Shown piece after piece: positions 27,164 through 35,331 of a stretch of 64,000 nt of DNA. The notes beneath the pieces were generated by a model. It did not search any database. It worked only from the letters and a program-made list of their open reading frames with translations, and had not been told where the DNA came from. The stretch lies in assembly GCA_963744105.1 (NCBI GenBank), contig CAVUSJ010000004.1:620001-684000 (forward strand). The letters are read 5' to 3'. How positions within the stretch are numbered: position 1 is the first letter of the stretch; the number at the start of each line of letters is the position of its first letter. Made by a program: the position numbers and the translations under genes. The stretch comes from DASUPK01 sp963744105 (GTDB lineage: Bacteria; Actinomycetota; Thermoleophilia; Solirubrobacterales; 70-9).

Positions 27164-27622
27164 GTGACGCCCATGGACATCGACGAGGGGATGATGCGCC
27201 GCGCCCTGCAGCTCGCGAAGCGGGCGGCCGAGCACGGGGACGTCCCGATCGGGGCTGTGGTGGCGCGCGGCGACGAGGTGCTCGGCCAGGCGGGCAACGA
27301 GCGGGAGCTCCGCCGCGACCCCACCGCGCACGCCGAGGTGCTCGCGCTGCGCGAGGCCTCTGAGCGGCTCGGCGGCTGGCGCCTGCTCGAGACCACGATC
27401 TACGTGACGCTCGAGCCCTGCCCGATGTGCGCAGGGGCGATCACCCTCGCCCGCGTCCCGCGCCTCGTCTACGGCGCCGCGGACCCGAAGGGCGGCGCGG
27501 TCGGGAGCGTGATCGACCTGTTCGCCGAGCCGGTGGTCAACCATCGGCCGGAGGTCGAAGGCGGGGTGCTCGCCCAGGAGTCGGCTCAGCTGTTGGAAGA
27601 GTTCTTCTCGGCTCGGCGTTAG
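27164..27622 (+). CDS. tadA: tRNA adenosine(34) deaminase
   Basis: Converts A34 to inosine in the anticodon of tRNA-Arg(ACG), widening decoding. 152 residues. The zinc site is HAE at 56-58 and PCPMC with Cys86 and Cys89, with Glu58 as proton shuttle. The rest (MRRALQLAKRAAEHGDVPIG) matches TadA. GTG 27164 is used here because a weak GAGAAAG lies upstream; ATG 27173, three codons on, is equally possible. The 3' end shares TTAG with the convergent phosphotriesterase-family gene. Confidence 0.94.
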   Translation: MTPMDIDEGMMRRALQLAKRAAEHGDVPIGAVVARGDEVLGQAGNERELRRDPTAHAEVLALREASERLGGWRLLETTIYVTLEPCPMCAGAITLARVPRLVYGAADPKGGAVGSVIDLFAEPVVNHRPEVEGGVLAQESAQLLEEFFSARR

Positions 27623-28608
27623 GCCGTGAGCCAGCGGACTGCGTTGTCGACCATCAACGTCCGCTCCTGCTCCTCGGTCATGCCCGCCTCACGCAGCTCG
27701 GGCAGGACCTTCTCGGGCACGATGCGGATCGTCCAGTCCTTCGCCGCTCCGGCCGCGATCAGCTGCTCGATCACGTTCGGGGGGAACCAGTCGGTGGTGG
27801 CGACGGAATCCGCGGACAGGAAGATGCGGTTCGCGTAGCCGCGCTCGATGATCAGCTCCTTCGCCGTTGCCTGGCGCCTCTCGTAGGGCAGGAAGAGGTC
27901 GAGGCCGTACCGGTCAAGGCCGATCCAGACGCCCTTCTCGATCAGGCCCTCGATGTAGTCGAGGTCGTCGGTGTCGCCGCTGTGAGCGATCTGGACCTTG
28001 TTCAGGTCGACGCCCTCCTCCTCGAAGATCTCCACCTGCCGGGGGCCGGTGTTGCTGGCCGGCCGGGAGTGGGCCATGATCGGCGCCCCGGTCTTGACGC
28101 TCGCGCGCGCCGCGGCACGGTGGACCTTCTCGATGTTCTCGTTCACCCCCGGCATGTCGGCGGCGCACTTGATGAACGCCGCTTTGATGTCGGTCCCCTG
28201 GATTCCCTGCTCGATGTCCGCGATGAAGAGCTCGGCGATCTGGTCGGGATCGCGATTCATGAAGAACTGCGGCAGATGGTCGTAGGTGTAGATCCCGGTG
28301 CAGGGCACCACCTGCAGACCGGTCTCCTCGGAGACGCGCTTCATGAAGTTGACGTCGCGGCCCAGGAACATCGCGGTCGGCTCGCCGATGGTCTTGATCC
28401 CGAGGTCCACCGCCGCCTTCGCCTCGCGCACGGCGATGTCGTAGTCCTCGCCCGGCGCGACCTCGTGGGGAGGCTCCTCCTTGGCGGCGCCGGCCTGCGG
28501 CCACTGGTTGTGGACCGCCTCGTCGGCGTTGCGGAGGTGCTCGTGGATCAAGGTCGTCCCGAGCTGGTCCGCCTCGATCGGACCGGTGACGGTCTGGACC
28601 TGCGCCAT
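27619..28608 (-). CDS. Phosphotriesterase-family metal-dependent hydrolase
   Basis: 329 residues, TIM-barrel amidohydrolase superfamily. Metal ligands appear in order: TTLIHEHL (H22, H24), the bridging lysine region AAFIKCAAD, PIMAHSRP, VQIAHSGDTDD and RIFLSADSV with the final Asp. The family includes lactonases, phosphotriesterases and Php-type proteins. Lactonase activity is common for uncharacterised members, but the substrate is not readable here. It is divergent from the NO reductase operon; the 134 bases between hold an inverted repeat. Confidence 0.9.
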   Translation of the reverse strand: MAQVQTVTGPIEADQLGTTLIHEHLRNADEAVHNQWPQAGAAKEEPPHEVAPGEDYDIAVREAKAAVDLGIKTIGEPTAMFLGRDVNFMKRVSEETGLQVVPCTGIYTYDHLPQFFMNRDPDQIAELFIADIEQGIQGTDIKAAFIKCAADMPGVNENIEKVHRAAARASVKTGAPIMAHSRPASNTGPRQVEIFEEEGVDLNKVQIAHSGDTDDLDYIEGLIEKGVWIGLDRYGLDLFLPYERRQATAKELIIERGYANRIFLSADSVATTDWFPPNVIEQLIAAGAAKDWTIRIVPEKVLPELREAGMTEEQERTLMVDNAVRWLTA

Positions 28609-28622
28609 GCGGCGAACCCTAT

Positions 28623-28644
28623 TTCAACCCGATCGCAGGTTGAA
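28623..28644. promoter_or_regulatory. Inverted repeat TTCAACC-N8-GGTTGAA, candidate operator
   Basis: A perfect 7+7 base dyad with centre-to-centre spacing near 15 bases lies between the divergent hydrolase (28608) and NO reductase (28743) starts. The arrangement fits a dimeric regulator. It does not match the FNR/DNR box. A second imperfect dyad GGCAT/ATGCC lies at about 28656-28672. A role in NO-responsive control is inferred from position. Confidence 0.5.
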
Positions 28645-28742
28645 TCCCGCCGCTCGGCATGCATAGGATGCCGCCGCGAGCATCGTTCACTCGTCCTGAA
28701 CCGGTGGCTTTGCGCAGAGCAAAAGAGGAGGCACCTGTCGCT

Positions 28743-31037
28743 ATGCCGGGTGAACAACCCTCGGGCAAGCGCGAGCTGATCGTCTCCAAGACCTGGATCC
28801 AGGTCGCTGCCCTGGTCGTCCTGGTCGGCTTCTTCGTCCTCGTCCTGCTCGCCTACCGGACCTACCAATCGGATCCGCCGATCCCGGACAAGGTCGTGGA
28901 CCCGAGCGGCCGGGTGCTCTTCACGGGCAACGACATCCGGGCCGGCCAGAAGGTCTTCCTCCACCACGGGCTCATGGAGTACGGCTCGATCTTCGGCCAT
29001 GGCGCCTACCTGGGCCCGGACTTCACCGACGACTACCTGCACCGCTCCTCGGCGATCGTCCAACAGGAGCTCGGCGGGAGCGGCTCTGACTCTGCGAAGC
29101 AGCAGACGATCAGCCAGTTCCAGACGAACCGCTACGACTCGGGTACCAAGACGCTGCCCTTCTCGGCCCAGCAGGCGAGCGCCTTCGGCCAGCTCCAGCA
29201 GCACTACTCGGACTTCCTCGACAGCGATACGACCCGGTACGGGCTGCTGCCGAACCCGGTCAAGGGCCCGACCGAGATTCACCAGCTGACGGCCTTCTTC
29301 GCCTGGTCGTCCTGGGCGGCCTCGGTTCGCCGGCCCGGGCACAACTACTCGTACACGAACAACTGGCCGCCGGAGCCCCAGGTCGACAACACGCCGAGCG
29401 CCAACGTGATCGTCTGGTCGGTGATCTCGCTGATCGCGCTGCTGGGAGGGATAGGAGTGCTCTTCGCGGTCTTCGGACGCTGGCGGCTCGGCTGGCAGGG
29501 CCGAGATCAGGCGACGCTCAGCTTCCGCTCTCCGAGCGACGTGGCCCTGACCCCCGCGCAGCGGGCGACCGCCTGGTTCTTCTTCGTGATGGCGGCTCTC
29601 TTCCTGCTCCAGACGCTGGTCGGCGGGATGTCACAGCACTATCGCGCCGACCTCGGCGGCTTCTTTGGCATCGACATCGCCAACGTCTTCCCCTACAACC
29701 TCGTCCGCACCTGGCACGTGCAGCTGGCGATCTTCTTCGTCTCCACCTCCTTCGTCGCCGCTGGAATCTTCCTGGCGCCGATGATCGCTGGGCGAGAACC
29801 GAAGGGACAGCGGAAGCTCGCCTTCTTCCTGCTCGGGGCGCTGGCGGTGGTGGTCTTCGGCAGCCTCTTCGGCGAGTTCGCGGGCATCCACGGCTGGTTC
29901 TCCGGCATCTTCGGCCTGCAGGGCTTCGAGTACCTCGACCTGGGCCGCTTCTGGCAGGTGCTGCTGATCGTCGGCCTCTGCGTCTGGGGATTCATGCTCT
30001 ACCGCGGGCTCAAGGGGCGGCTGACCAAGGAGCGCGTCGGGAACATGCCGTGGCTCTTCTTCCTCGCGGCGCTCGCGATCCCGGCGTTCTACGCCGTCGG
30101 GCTGCTTGTCAACTCGGGCGAGAACTTCACGATCACGGACTACTGGCGGTTCTGGGTCGTCCACCTCTGGGTGGAGGACTTCCTCGAGCTCTTCACCACG
30201 ACGATGGTCGCCTACATCTTCGTGCTGCTCGGGGTGGTGCGTGAGCGGGTCGCCCTGACCGTCGTCCTGCTTGACGTGATCCTCTATTCGGTCGGCGGCG
30301 TGATCGGGACGATGCACCATCTCTACTTCTCCGGCGCGCCCGCCGAGAACATGGCGCTCGGCGCCTTCTTCTCGGCGCTCGAGGTGATGCCGCTCACCTT
30401 CCTCACCGTCGAGGCCTGGAGCTTCCTGCAGCTCGGGGCGCGCCAGGAGTCGAAGTCGCAGACCCCCTTCCCGCACCGCTGGGCGGTCATGTTCCTGGTG
30501 GCCGTCGGCTTCTGGAACTTCCTGGGCGCCGGCATCTTCGGCTTCCTGATCAACCTGCCGATCGTCTCCTACTACGAGATCGGCACGGCGCTCACGGCCA
30601 ACCACGGGCACACGGCGATGATGGGCGTCTACGGCATGCTCGCCGTCGGGCTCGCGCTCTTCTGCCTGCGCTACCTGATCCCGGAGGACCGCTGGAAGGA
30701 GCGCGCGGCGAAGATGAGCTTCTGGGGTCTCAACATCGGGCTGGCCTGGATGTCGTTCGCGACGCTCTTCCCGCTCGGCATCCGGCAGATCTACGAGTCC
30801 GTCAACAGTGGCTACTTCCATGCCCGCTCGCTGGACTACCTGACCACGAACACCAACACCGTCATCGAGTGGCTGCGGTTGCCGGGCGACATCTACTTCA
30901 TCCTGGTCGGGGTCTGCCCGCTGCTCTACCTCACCTACCTCGGCGTCCGCCACACCGTGAAGCACGAGACGATCGACGAGCCGGAGGACATCCTCTTCAC
31001 CGAGGTGACCGAGCCCAAGCAGCCGGTGGGGGCGTGA
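28743..31037 (+). CDS. norZ: Quinol-dependent nitric oxide reductase (qNOR, NorB/NorZ type)
   Basis: 764 residues. Reduces 2 NO to N2O using quinol. The N-terminal helix plus extracytoplasmic domain (about 45-215, including GQKVFLHHGLMEYGSIFGHG) is the NorC-like extension of qNOR. A heme-copper-oxidase-like core of about 12 helices follows, with heme-ligand histidines in VRTWHVQLAIFFVSTS and VVHLWVEDFLELFTTTMVAY and with GTMHHLYFSG. Glutamates replace the oxidase-type features, as in NORs. ATG 28743 has AGGAGG 11 bases upstream. It is followed by two genes that fit NO handling. Oxygen-limited NO detoxification is likely. Confidence 0.93.
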   Translation: MPGEQPSGKRELIVSKTWIQVAALVVLVGFFVLVLLAYRTYQSDPPIPDKVVDPSGRVLFTGNDIRAGQKVFLHHGLMEYGSIFGHGAYLGPDFTDDYLHRSSAIVQQELGGSGSDSAKQQTISQFQTNRYDSGTKTLPFSAQQASAFGQLQQHYSDFLDSDTTRYGLLPNPVKGPTEIHQLTAFFAWSSWAASVRRPGHNYSYTNNWPPEPQVDNTPSANVIVWSVISLIALLGGIGVLFAVFGRWRLGWQGRDQATLSFRSPSDVALTPAQRATAWFFFVMAALFLLQTLVGGMSQHYRADLGGFFGIDIANVFPYNLVRTWHVQLAIFFVSTSFVAAGIFLAPMIAGREPKGQRKLAFFLLGALAVVVFGSLFGEFAGIHGWFSGIFGLQGFEYLDLGRFWQVLLIVGLCVWGFMLYRGLKGRLTKERVGNMPWLFFLAALAIPAFYAVGLLVNSGENFTITDYWRFWVVHLWVEDFLELFTTTMVAYIFVLLGVVRERVALTVVLLDVILYSVGGVIGTMHHLYFSGAPAENMALGAFFSALEVMPLTFLTVEAWSFLQLGARQESKSQTPFPHRWAVMFLVAVGFWNFLGAGIFGFLINLPIVSYYEIGTALTANHGHTAMMGVYGMLAVGLALFCLRYLIPEDRWKERAAKMSFWGLNIGLAWMSFATLFPLGIRQIYESVNSGYFHARSLDYLTTNTNTVIEWLRLPGDIYFILVGVCPLLYLTYLGVRHTVKHETIDEPEDILFTEVTEPKQPVGA

Positions 31038-31630
31038 TGAGCGGCGTCGCGGTCGAGAGCCTGCTCGCCGCCGGCTACGCGCTCTTCCTCTGCCTGGTGG
31101 CCCTCGGACTGGACGCCCTCGCCAGGCACTCGCACCGGCGGTCGGAGCTCTACCGGACGGCCGGCTTCTCCTACGACTCGCAGCGCGACGCCTGGGAGTG
31201 CCCAGAGGGGGAGCAGCTTCACCGGATCGACACCGATCACCAGATGCGGCTCGTGCGCTATCGCGCCCGCGCGCACGTCTGCAACTCCTGCCCGCGGAAG
31301 GGCGACTGCACGGACTCGGACACCGGGCGCGAGCTCACCCGCGCTCTCGACCCCTGGCCGCACTCGGAGGTCGGCCGGTTCCATCGCGGGATCGCCGTGG
31401 CGATCGTCGCCTTCGGGATCCTGGTGCTCGGAGCCGGCGCCGCCCTCCATCACGGCTCGGGGGACCTGGCCGTGCTCGGCGGCGGCCTGCTCGTCTCGAC
31501 GATCGTGGGCCTCTACCTGTTCGCGGACTTCCGCTCAGCGCCGAGCGGCTTCCCGTGGCCCGAGGGGGAGCGCAGCGGCCCGGCGCCGGTACCCGCTCAG
31601 GCGGAGCGCTCGGCCTCGTCGATCCTCTGA
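31037..31630 (+). CDS. Membrane protein with transposase-like cysteine ribbon, in NO reductase operon
   Basis: 197 residues. N-terminal helix (VESLLAAGYALFLCLVALGL), then a cytosolic segment with ECPEGEQLHRI and HVCNSCPRKGDCTDSDTGRE, a C-x(n)-C-x2-C-x5-C pattern closely resembling the zinc-ribbon of IS1182-type transposases but without any DDE catalytic core. Two more helices follow (GIAVAIVAFGILVLGAGAAL and VLGGGLLVSTIVGLYLFADF). ATG 31037 overlaps the NO reductase stop (TGATG), so the two are coupled. It may bind a metal or Fe-S centre and serve as an accessory or sensor. No established function is known to me. Confidence 0.75.
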   Translation: MSGVAVESLLAAGYALFLCLVALGLDALARHSHRRSELYRTAGFSYDSQRDAWECPEGEQLHRIDTDHQMRLVRYRARAHVCNSCPRKGDCTDSDTGRELTRALDPWPHSEVGRFHRGIAVAIVAFGILVLGAGAALHHGSGDLAVLGGGLLVSTIVGLYLFADFRSAPSGFPWPEGERSGPAPVPAQAERSASSIL

Positions 31631-32037
31631 GCGAGGACCTCGAGGCGCTCGGGCGAGAGCCGCTCCTCGATCATCGGGAAGAGGACGCGCTCCTCATGGC
31701 GGACGTGATCGTTGAGCAGCTCGCCGAGCGCATTCAGCTCCTCAGCCTGGGGTGAACCGGGACCGTCGAGGTCGCCGGCCCGGCGCCGGATCTCGACATG
31801 GTCGGTGAGCACCCGGACCACGGCGGGATCGGTCGGATCCACCTCCGGGGCCGCGCCGGGCAGCATCACGTCCTCCTCGACCCGGAAGTGGATGGCGCCG
31901 TGCTCGCGCCAGAAGCGCAGGAAGTCCGCGGTCGCGTCCTCACTCTCGGCCTGACCGGCGCGGCGCAGCTTGAGCGCCGCCTCGAGAGCGCGATGGTGAT
32001 CGCGTGAGAGCTGCTGGAGGGCTCGGTCCCGCTTCAT
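31597..32037 (-). CDS. Hemerythrin HHE domain protein
   Basis: 146 residues from ATG 32037. A four-helix bundle with di-iron ligands: SRDHHRALEAAL, HGAIHFRVEEDVMLP (H and E), DHVEIRRRAG and NDHVRHEERVLFPMIEE. HHE proteins bind O2 or NO or assist iron-sulfur repair. It is convergent with the NO reductase accessory gene, overlapping it by 34 bases, which places it in the NO block. Longer upstream frames run through the tRNA-Ser gene and are not coding. Confidence 0.9.
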   Translation of the reverse strand: MKRDRALQQLSRDHHRALEAALKLRRAGQAESEDATADFLRFWREHGAIHFRVEEDVMLPGAAPEVDPTDPAVVRVLTDHVEIRRRAGDLDGPGSPQAEELNALGELLNDHVRHEERVLFPMIEERLSPERLEVLAQRIDEAERSA

Positions 32038-32070
32038 GATCCTTGCCTTCCTCGTGGTCGCCGCCGGAGC

Positions 32071-32157
32071 GGAGAGGGTGGGATTCGAACCCACGAGGCG
32101 GTTAACCCGCCCACTCGCTTTCCAAGCGAGCTCCTTAAGCCACTCGGACACCTCTCC
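32071..32157 (-). tRNA. tRNA-Ser (anticodon GGA)
   Basis: 87 bases. Acceptor GGAGAGG pairs with CCTCTCC. The anticodon arm reads CTCGC-TTGGAAA-GCGAG, giving anticodon GGA for UCC/UCU. A long variable arm (GGGCGG/CCGCC-type) marks a serine tRNA, and the T arm is GTGGG-TTCGAAT-CCCAC. CCA is not encoded. It lies between hemerythrin and a phosphatase gene. Confidence 0.97.
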
Positions 32158-32175
32158 GGGTGGAACTAAGGCTAA

Positions 32176-32973
32176 CTAGGAAATGAAATAGAACGGATTC
32201 GGCAGCTTGAAGCTGCGATCCGCGTGGCCACCGGCGAGATCGCTCTCCTGGTCGCCCACGTTGGCGACGATCCGGTAGCCCTGCTGCTCGATGGCGGCCC
32301 GCTCGCCGCTCTTGAACGCGATCGTGGCCTCGCCGCTCGGCTTGAAGAAAACCCCGTTGAGGTCGGTGTAGCCCACGTTGGTGAGGTTCTGCCTCGTCTG
32401 GGTCTCGACCACGGTCGGGCGGCCGGTGATCGCGAACACGGAGATACCTGCCGCCCGGGCCGCTTGGTAGAGGCCCAGGGTGGGCGCGATGGCGGGGGAC
32501 GTGCCGGACAGAGCGGCGAGGGCCAGCGCCCCGGAAGCGTTGCTGAAGTTGTTCGCGTCGATCTGCGCGTAATTGGAGAGCGAGGTCTCGTCGATGTCGA
32601 GCACCAGCGCGAGCTTCGGCGGGGCGCACGCGTGGCTCTTCTTCTTGCCCTTCTTGGAGGCGCACTTCTGCTTGCGCTTCTGGCGAAGCGCCTTGGCCTG
32701 GCGGAGCATGAACGACTGGGCCTGCGAGTCGACGCTGCTCAGGTCGGATGCGTACTGGCCTCCGTCGTGGTACGCGCGCAGCGCGCTCGCGAGATCGGAG
32801 ATGGCGACCGTGCCCTGCTCGCCGATCTCCGGGACCCCGACGCCGGTTGCCCGAATCGAGACCGCCGGGCTCGGCTGCGGCTTGGCCGGCTGCAGCGGCT
32901 TCTTCTTGGCGAGCGCACCGACGGTGGTGGCCAGGATCGCCCCGAGCGCGAGCAGCGCCAGGGCGCGCAACAT
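32176..32973 (-). CDS. Secreted HAD-family acid phosphatase
   Basis: 265 residues from ATG 32973, beginning with a signal peptide (MLRALALLALGAILATTVGA). A basic linker with KKGKKKSHAC follows, then the HAD core: LALVLDIDETSLSNYA (DxDxT nucleophile motif), SVFAITGRP (motif II) and GYRIVANVGDQESDLAGG (motif IV). It resembles class B/class C-type acid phosphatases. ATG 33000 is an alternative that would add nine residues before the signal peptide. It probably scavenges phosphate outside the cell. Confidence 0.88.
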   Translation of the reverse strand: MLRALALLALGAILATTVGALAKKKPLQPAKPQPSPAVSIRATGVGVPEIGEQGTVAISDLASALRAYHDGGQYASDLSSVDSQAQSFMLRQAKALRQKRKQKCASKKGKKKSHACAPPKLALVLDIDETSLSNYAQIDANNFSNASGALALAALSGTSPAIAPTLGLYQAARAAGISVFAITGRPTVVETQTRQNLTNVGYTDLNGVFFKPSGEATIAFKSGERAAIEQQGYRIVANVGDQESDLAGGHADRSFKLPNPFYFIS

Positions 32974-33036
32974 CCTCTGCACTTGCCTTCCCTGAAGCAT
33001 TCCTCGAGCGCGATCGTACTCATTAAGATCGCCGCG

Positions 33037-33498
33037 ATGGCATGGAACGTCTATCTGGCGGGGGAGATCCACTCCGACTGGCGCGAGCGGATCGCGGAGG
33101 GCGCGCAGTCGGCGGGGCTCGAAATCACCTTCACCTCGCCGGTCACCGATCACGGCGCCTCCGACGACGTCGGCGTCGCGATCCTCGGCGAGGAATCGGA
33201 GGGCTTCTGGAAGGACCACAAGGGCGCCGGCGTCAACGCGATTCGGACGCAGACGCTGATCCGGCAGGCGGACGTGGTGGTCGTCCGCTTCGGTGACAAG
33301 TACAAGCAGTGGAACGCCGCGTTCGACGCCGGCTTTGCGGCGGCGCTCGGCAAGCCGATCGTCACCCTGCACGATCCGGAGACCACGCACGCCCTGAAGG
33401 AGATCGACCGCGCCGCGATGGCGACGGCGGAGACGCCGGAGCAGGTCGTGGACCTGCTGCGCTACGTGCTGGAGGGGAAGCTGCCCGCTTCGGCCTGA
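33037..33498 (+). CDS. ytoQ: YtoQ family protein
   Basis: 153 residues. The N-terminus MAWNVYLAGEIHSDWRERI and the later ADVVVVRFGDKYKQWNAAFD and GKPIVTLHDPETTHALKEID are characteristic of YtoQ, a small conserved family of unknown function. The fold is like nucleoside 2-deoxyribosyltransferases, judged by the LAGEI start and the VVVRFGDKYKQWNAAFDAG block. ATG 33037. It is divergent from the phosphatase (63 bases) and 50 bases upstream of tRNA-Ser(CGA). Confidence 0.88.
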   Translation: MAWNVYLAGEIHSDWRERIAEGAQSAGLEITFTSPVTDHGASDDVGVAILGEESEGFWKDHKGAGVNAIRTQTLIRQADVVVVRFGDKYKQWNAAFDAGFAAALGKPIVTLHDPETTHALKEIDRAAMATAETPEQVVDLLRYVLEGKLPASA

Positions 33499-33548
33499 AC
33501 CGGGCGATCCTCGGGCGGGGGCCTGGCGCTAGCCTTGGCGCCGTCCCC

Positions 33549-33637
33549 GGAGGGGTGCCGGAGTGGTTGAACGGGGCGGTCTCGAAAACCGTTGTGCGTC
33601 GTTAGGCGTACCGTGGGTTCGAATCCCACCCCCTCCG
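33549..33637 (+). tRNA. tRNA-Ser (anticodon CGA)
   Basis: 89 bases. Acceptor GGAGGGG pairs with CCCCTCC plus discriminator G. The D arm starts TGCCGGAGTGG. The anticodon loop CTCGAAA gives CGA for UCG. A long variable arm is present, and the T arm is GTGGG-TTCGAAT-CCCAC. It sits about 1.4 kb from the GGA isoacceptor, in opposite orientation. Confidence 0.97.
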
Positions 33638-33649
33638 CTGCACAAGCGC

Positions 33650-33826
33650 CTAGTAGACGGCGGCGTGGGCCTGGACGGCGGCGAGCAGCCCGGCAACCGC
33701 CGTCAGCGCGAGCACGGCTGACAGCGTCCCGCGCGGGCGACGGCGGGTTCTGCGCGGCTTCGCAGGCCGCCGGTTTGCGTCGTCCAGCCAGACCTGCGCG
33801 ATCCTGGCTCCCATCAGGGCTCTCAT
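33650..33826 (-). CDS. Small basic single-helix membrane protein
   Basis: 58 residues beginning MRALMGARIAQVWLDDANRR, then a very basic stretch (PAKPRRTRRRPRG) and a hydrophobic helix (TLSAVLALTAVAGLLAAVQA) near the C-terminus. ATG 33826 has a strong GAGGAGA Shine-Dalgarno a few bases upstream and overlaps the stop of the upstream gene as ATGA. This supports a real two-gene operon. No family is recognisable. N-in topology is expected from the positive charge. Confidence 0.6.
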   Translation of the reverse strand: MRALMGARIAQVWLDDANRRPAKPRRTRRRPRGTLSAVLALTAVAGLLAAVQAHAAVY

Positions 33827-34158
33827 CGGGTCTCCTCTCGTTGGTTTGGCTCATCGGCGTGCGGTTCCAGCGCCTCGATCGCGAGTCGCACCCGCGCGTC
33901 CAGGTCATCGCCGCTCTGCTTCCAGAAGAGGGGGCCGGCTCCGTCGCTGAGCAGCTCCTGCGCCAGCGCGACGCCGCGCGGGTTCACGGGGCCGGGGTCG
34001 AGCAGGCGCTCGGCGAGCCGTTCGAGCTCCCGCCGCGCGTCCTCGCAGGCCGCTCCGTTGGCGCCCAGGCGGGATCCAAGCGTTCCCGGAGCCCCGCCAT
34101 TGGCCGCTATCCGGCTGAGGGAGGCGGCGAGCTCGATCCGGGTGTCGGCGCGGAGCAA
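33823..34158 (-). CDS. Hypothetical protein, possibly 5'-truncated at a rearrangement junction
   Basis: About 111 residues if started at TTG 34158. The C-terminal part is coherent: RELERLAERLLDPGPVNPRG, VALAQELLSDGAGPLFWKQS and DDLDARVRLAIEALEP, a helical protein of a type I associate with actinobacteria but cannot name. Beyond about 34160 the reading loses protein character, because that DNA encodes the fragment of a regulator on the other strand. The true N-terminus may have been lost, or the start may be the TTG. It is coupled to the small membrane gene by ATGA. Confidence 0.55.
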   Translation of the reverse strand: MLRADTRIELAASLSRIAANGGAPGTLGSRLGANGAACEDARRELERLAERLLDPGPVNPRGVALAQELLSDGAGPLFWKQSGDDLDARVRLAIEALEPHADEPNQREETR

Positions 34159-34166
34159 CGCTCGCG

Positions 34167-35194
34167 CACGACCCGTTGATCCTGAGCTTCCTGCGCGAGC
34201 GCCTGGGCGAGCTCCGCTCCGAGCCCGAGCGGGCGGAGCTGCACTCGAAGGCGGGTGACAGCCTCGCCGGGACCGGGCGCCCGGCGGACGCCGTCGAGCA
34301 CTGGCTGGCGGCCGGGCGCTTCGACCGGGCGCTCTCGGCGCTCTCGCCCGACGGTGCAGGGCTGGTGCGGACCTCGCCGGGGACGGTTGAGCGCTGGCTC
34401 TCGGCAATGCCCGCCGAGATGAGGGAGGAGGCGGCCTACCTGCTGCTCCAGGCCCAGCTCCTCTGGGGCGCCGGCGACCACGAGCGGGCGATCGACCCGC
34501 TGCGCAAGGCGGTCGCCCGCTACGGGGAGGCGGGCAACACCGATGGGGAGTGGCTCGCGAGGGTGTTCCTCGCCGACACGCTGGTCTACATGGGCTCGTT
34601 CGAGGAGGTCCCTGCGCTGGCCAAGGGCTGGGAGGCCGCCTCGGGCCCGGTCGCAGACGCGGCCTCGACATCCGTGGCCTGGTACGAGGTGGTGGCGCTG
34701 GCTTCGATCGGCCGCATCGAGGAGTCCGAGCGGCTCAAGAAGCGCCTGCGGGAGGATGCGCAGGGCGCCAGGCTCTTCGGCTTCCTCGACGCACTCACCG
34801 AGGGCGGCATCCGCCTGGCGGCGGGCGATCCGCAGGGTGCGCTTGCCACGCTCGACGAGGAGATCGCCGAGCTGGAGCTGAGCGATCCCCTCGGCGCGCT
34901 CCCGTACGTCATGGGGATGAAGCTCGTCACGCTGAGAAACCTCGGCGAGAGGGGGGACGCCCTGGAATGGGTCGAGCGGTGCGCGCGGGAGTCCGAGCGT
35001 GTCGGCCTGGGGTTCGCGCTCCGGGACTTCCGCCTCCAGCGTGCGACCCTGCTCGCCCAGAACGGGGATCTGTCTCGCGCCGAGGCCGAGCTCGGCCGTG
35101 TGCGAAAGGAGCCCGGCTCCGGTTGCGCTCGGTCTTCGACGCGGAGGCCGAGGCTCGCGTCGCGGCTCTGCGCGGCGACGGTCCCGCCGCGATC
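34167..35194 (+). pseudogene. Fragment of a MalT/LuxR-type ATPase regulator (TPR region only)
   Basis: Starts abruptly at HDPLILSFLRERLGELR, the winged-helix/TPR entry that in MalT-type regulators comes after an ATPase domain of several hundred residues. There is no ATPase and no C-terminal LuxR helix-turn-helix. TPR-like helices follow (DAVEHWLAAGRFDRALSAL, ERWLSAMPAEMREEAAYLLL). Near 35110-35125 the frame shifts and the sequence continues as SVFDAEAEARVAALRGDGPA, ending where hydrolase-like sequence begins. It is truncated at both ends and frameshifted, so a remnant. Confidence 0.75.
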
Positions 35195-35195
35195 G

Positions 35196-35328
35196 AATCC
35201 GGCTCAAAGCACCCTCGAAGAAGCTCGTCTGGTTCGAGGAGTCTGGTCACGAGCCGTTCGCTGACGAGCCGACCAAGTTCAATGCCGCGATGGCGGACTT
35301 GGTTCGGCCAGAAGCCATGGGAGCGTGA
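35196..35328 (+). pseudogene. C-terminal fragment of an alpha/beta hydrolase
   Basis: The frame reads KAPSKKLVWFEESGHEPF then ADEPTKFNAAMADLV to a TGA at 35326-35328. This is the typical last strand and helix of an alpha/beta hydrolase, with the catalytic histidine in SGHEPF. Nothing upstream in this frame belongs to a hydrolase; the preceding DNA encodes the regulator fragment. So about 43 codons of a lost gene are fused to the regulator remnant. The convergent gene begins three bases later. Confidence 0.75.
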
Positions 35329-35331
35329 CCG

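Noticed and set aside
31037..31630. Intact or degraded transposase
   Set aside because: Only the cysteine ribbon resembles a transposase. The protein has three membrane helices, no DDE motif, no terminal repeats nearby and is coupled to the NO reductase gene.
32038..32151. N-terminal extension of the hemerythrin frame through the tRNA-Ser gene
   Set aside because: The extension is simply the tRNA sequence read as codons; ATG 32037 begins the conserved domain.
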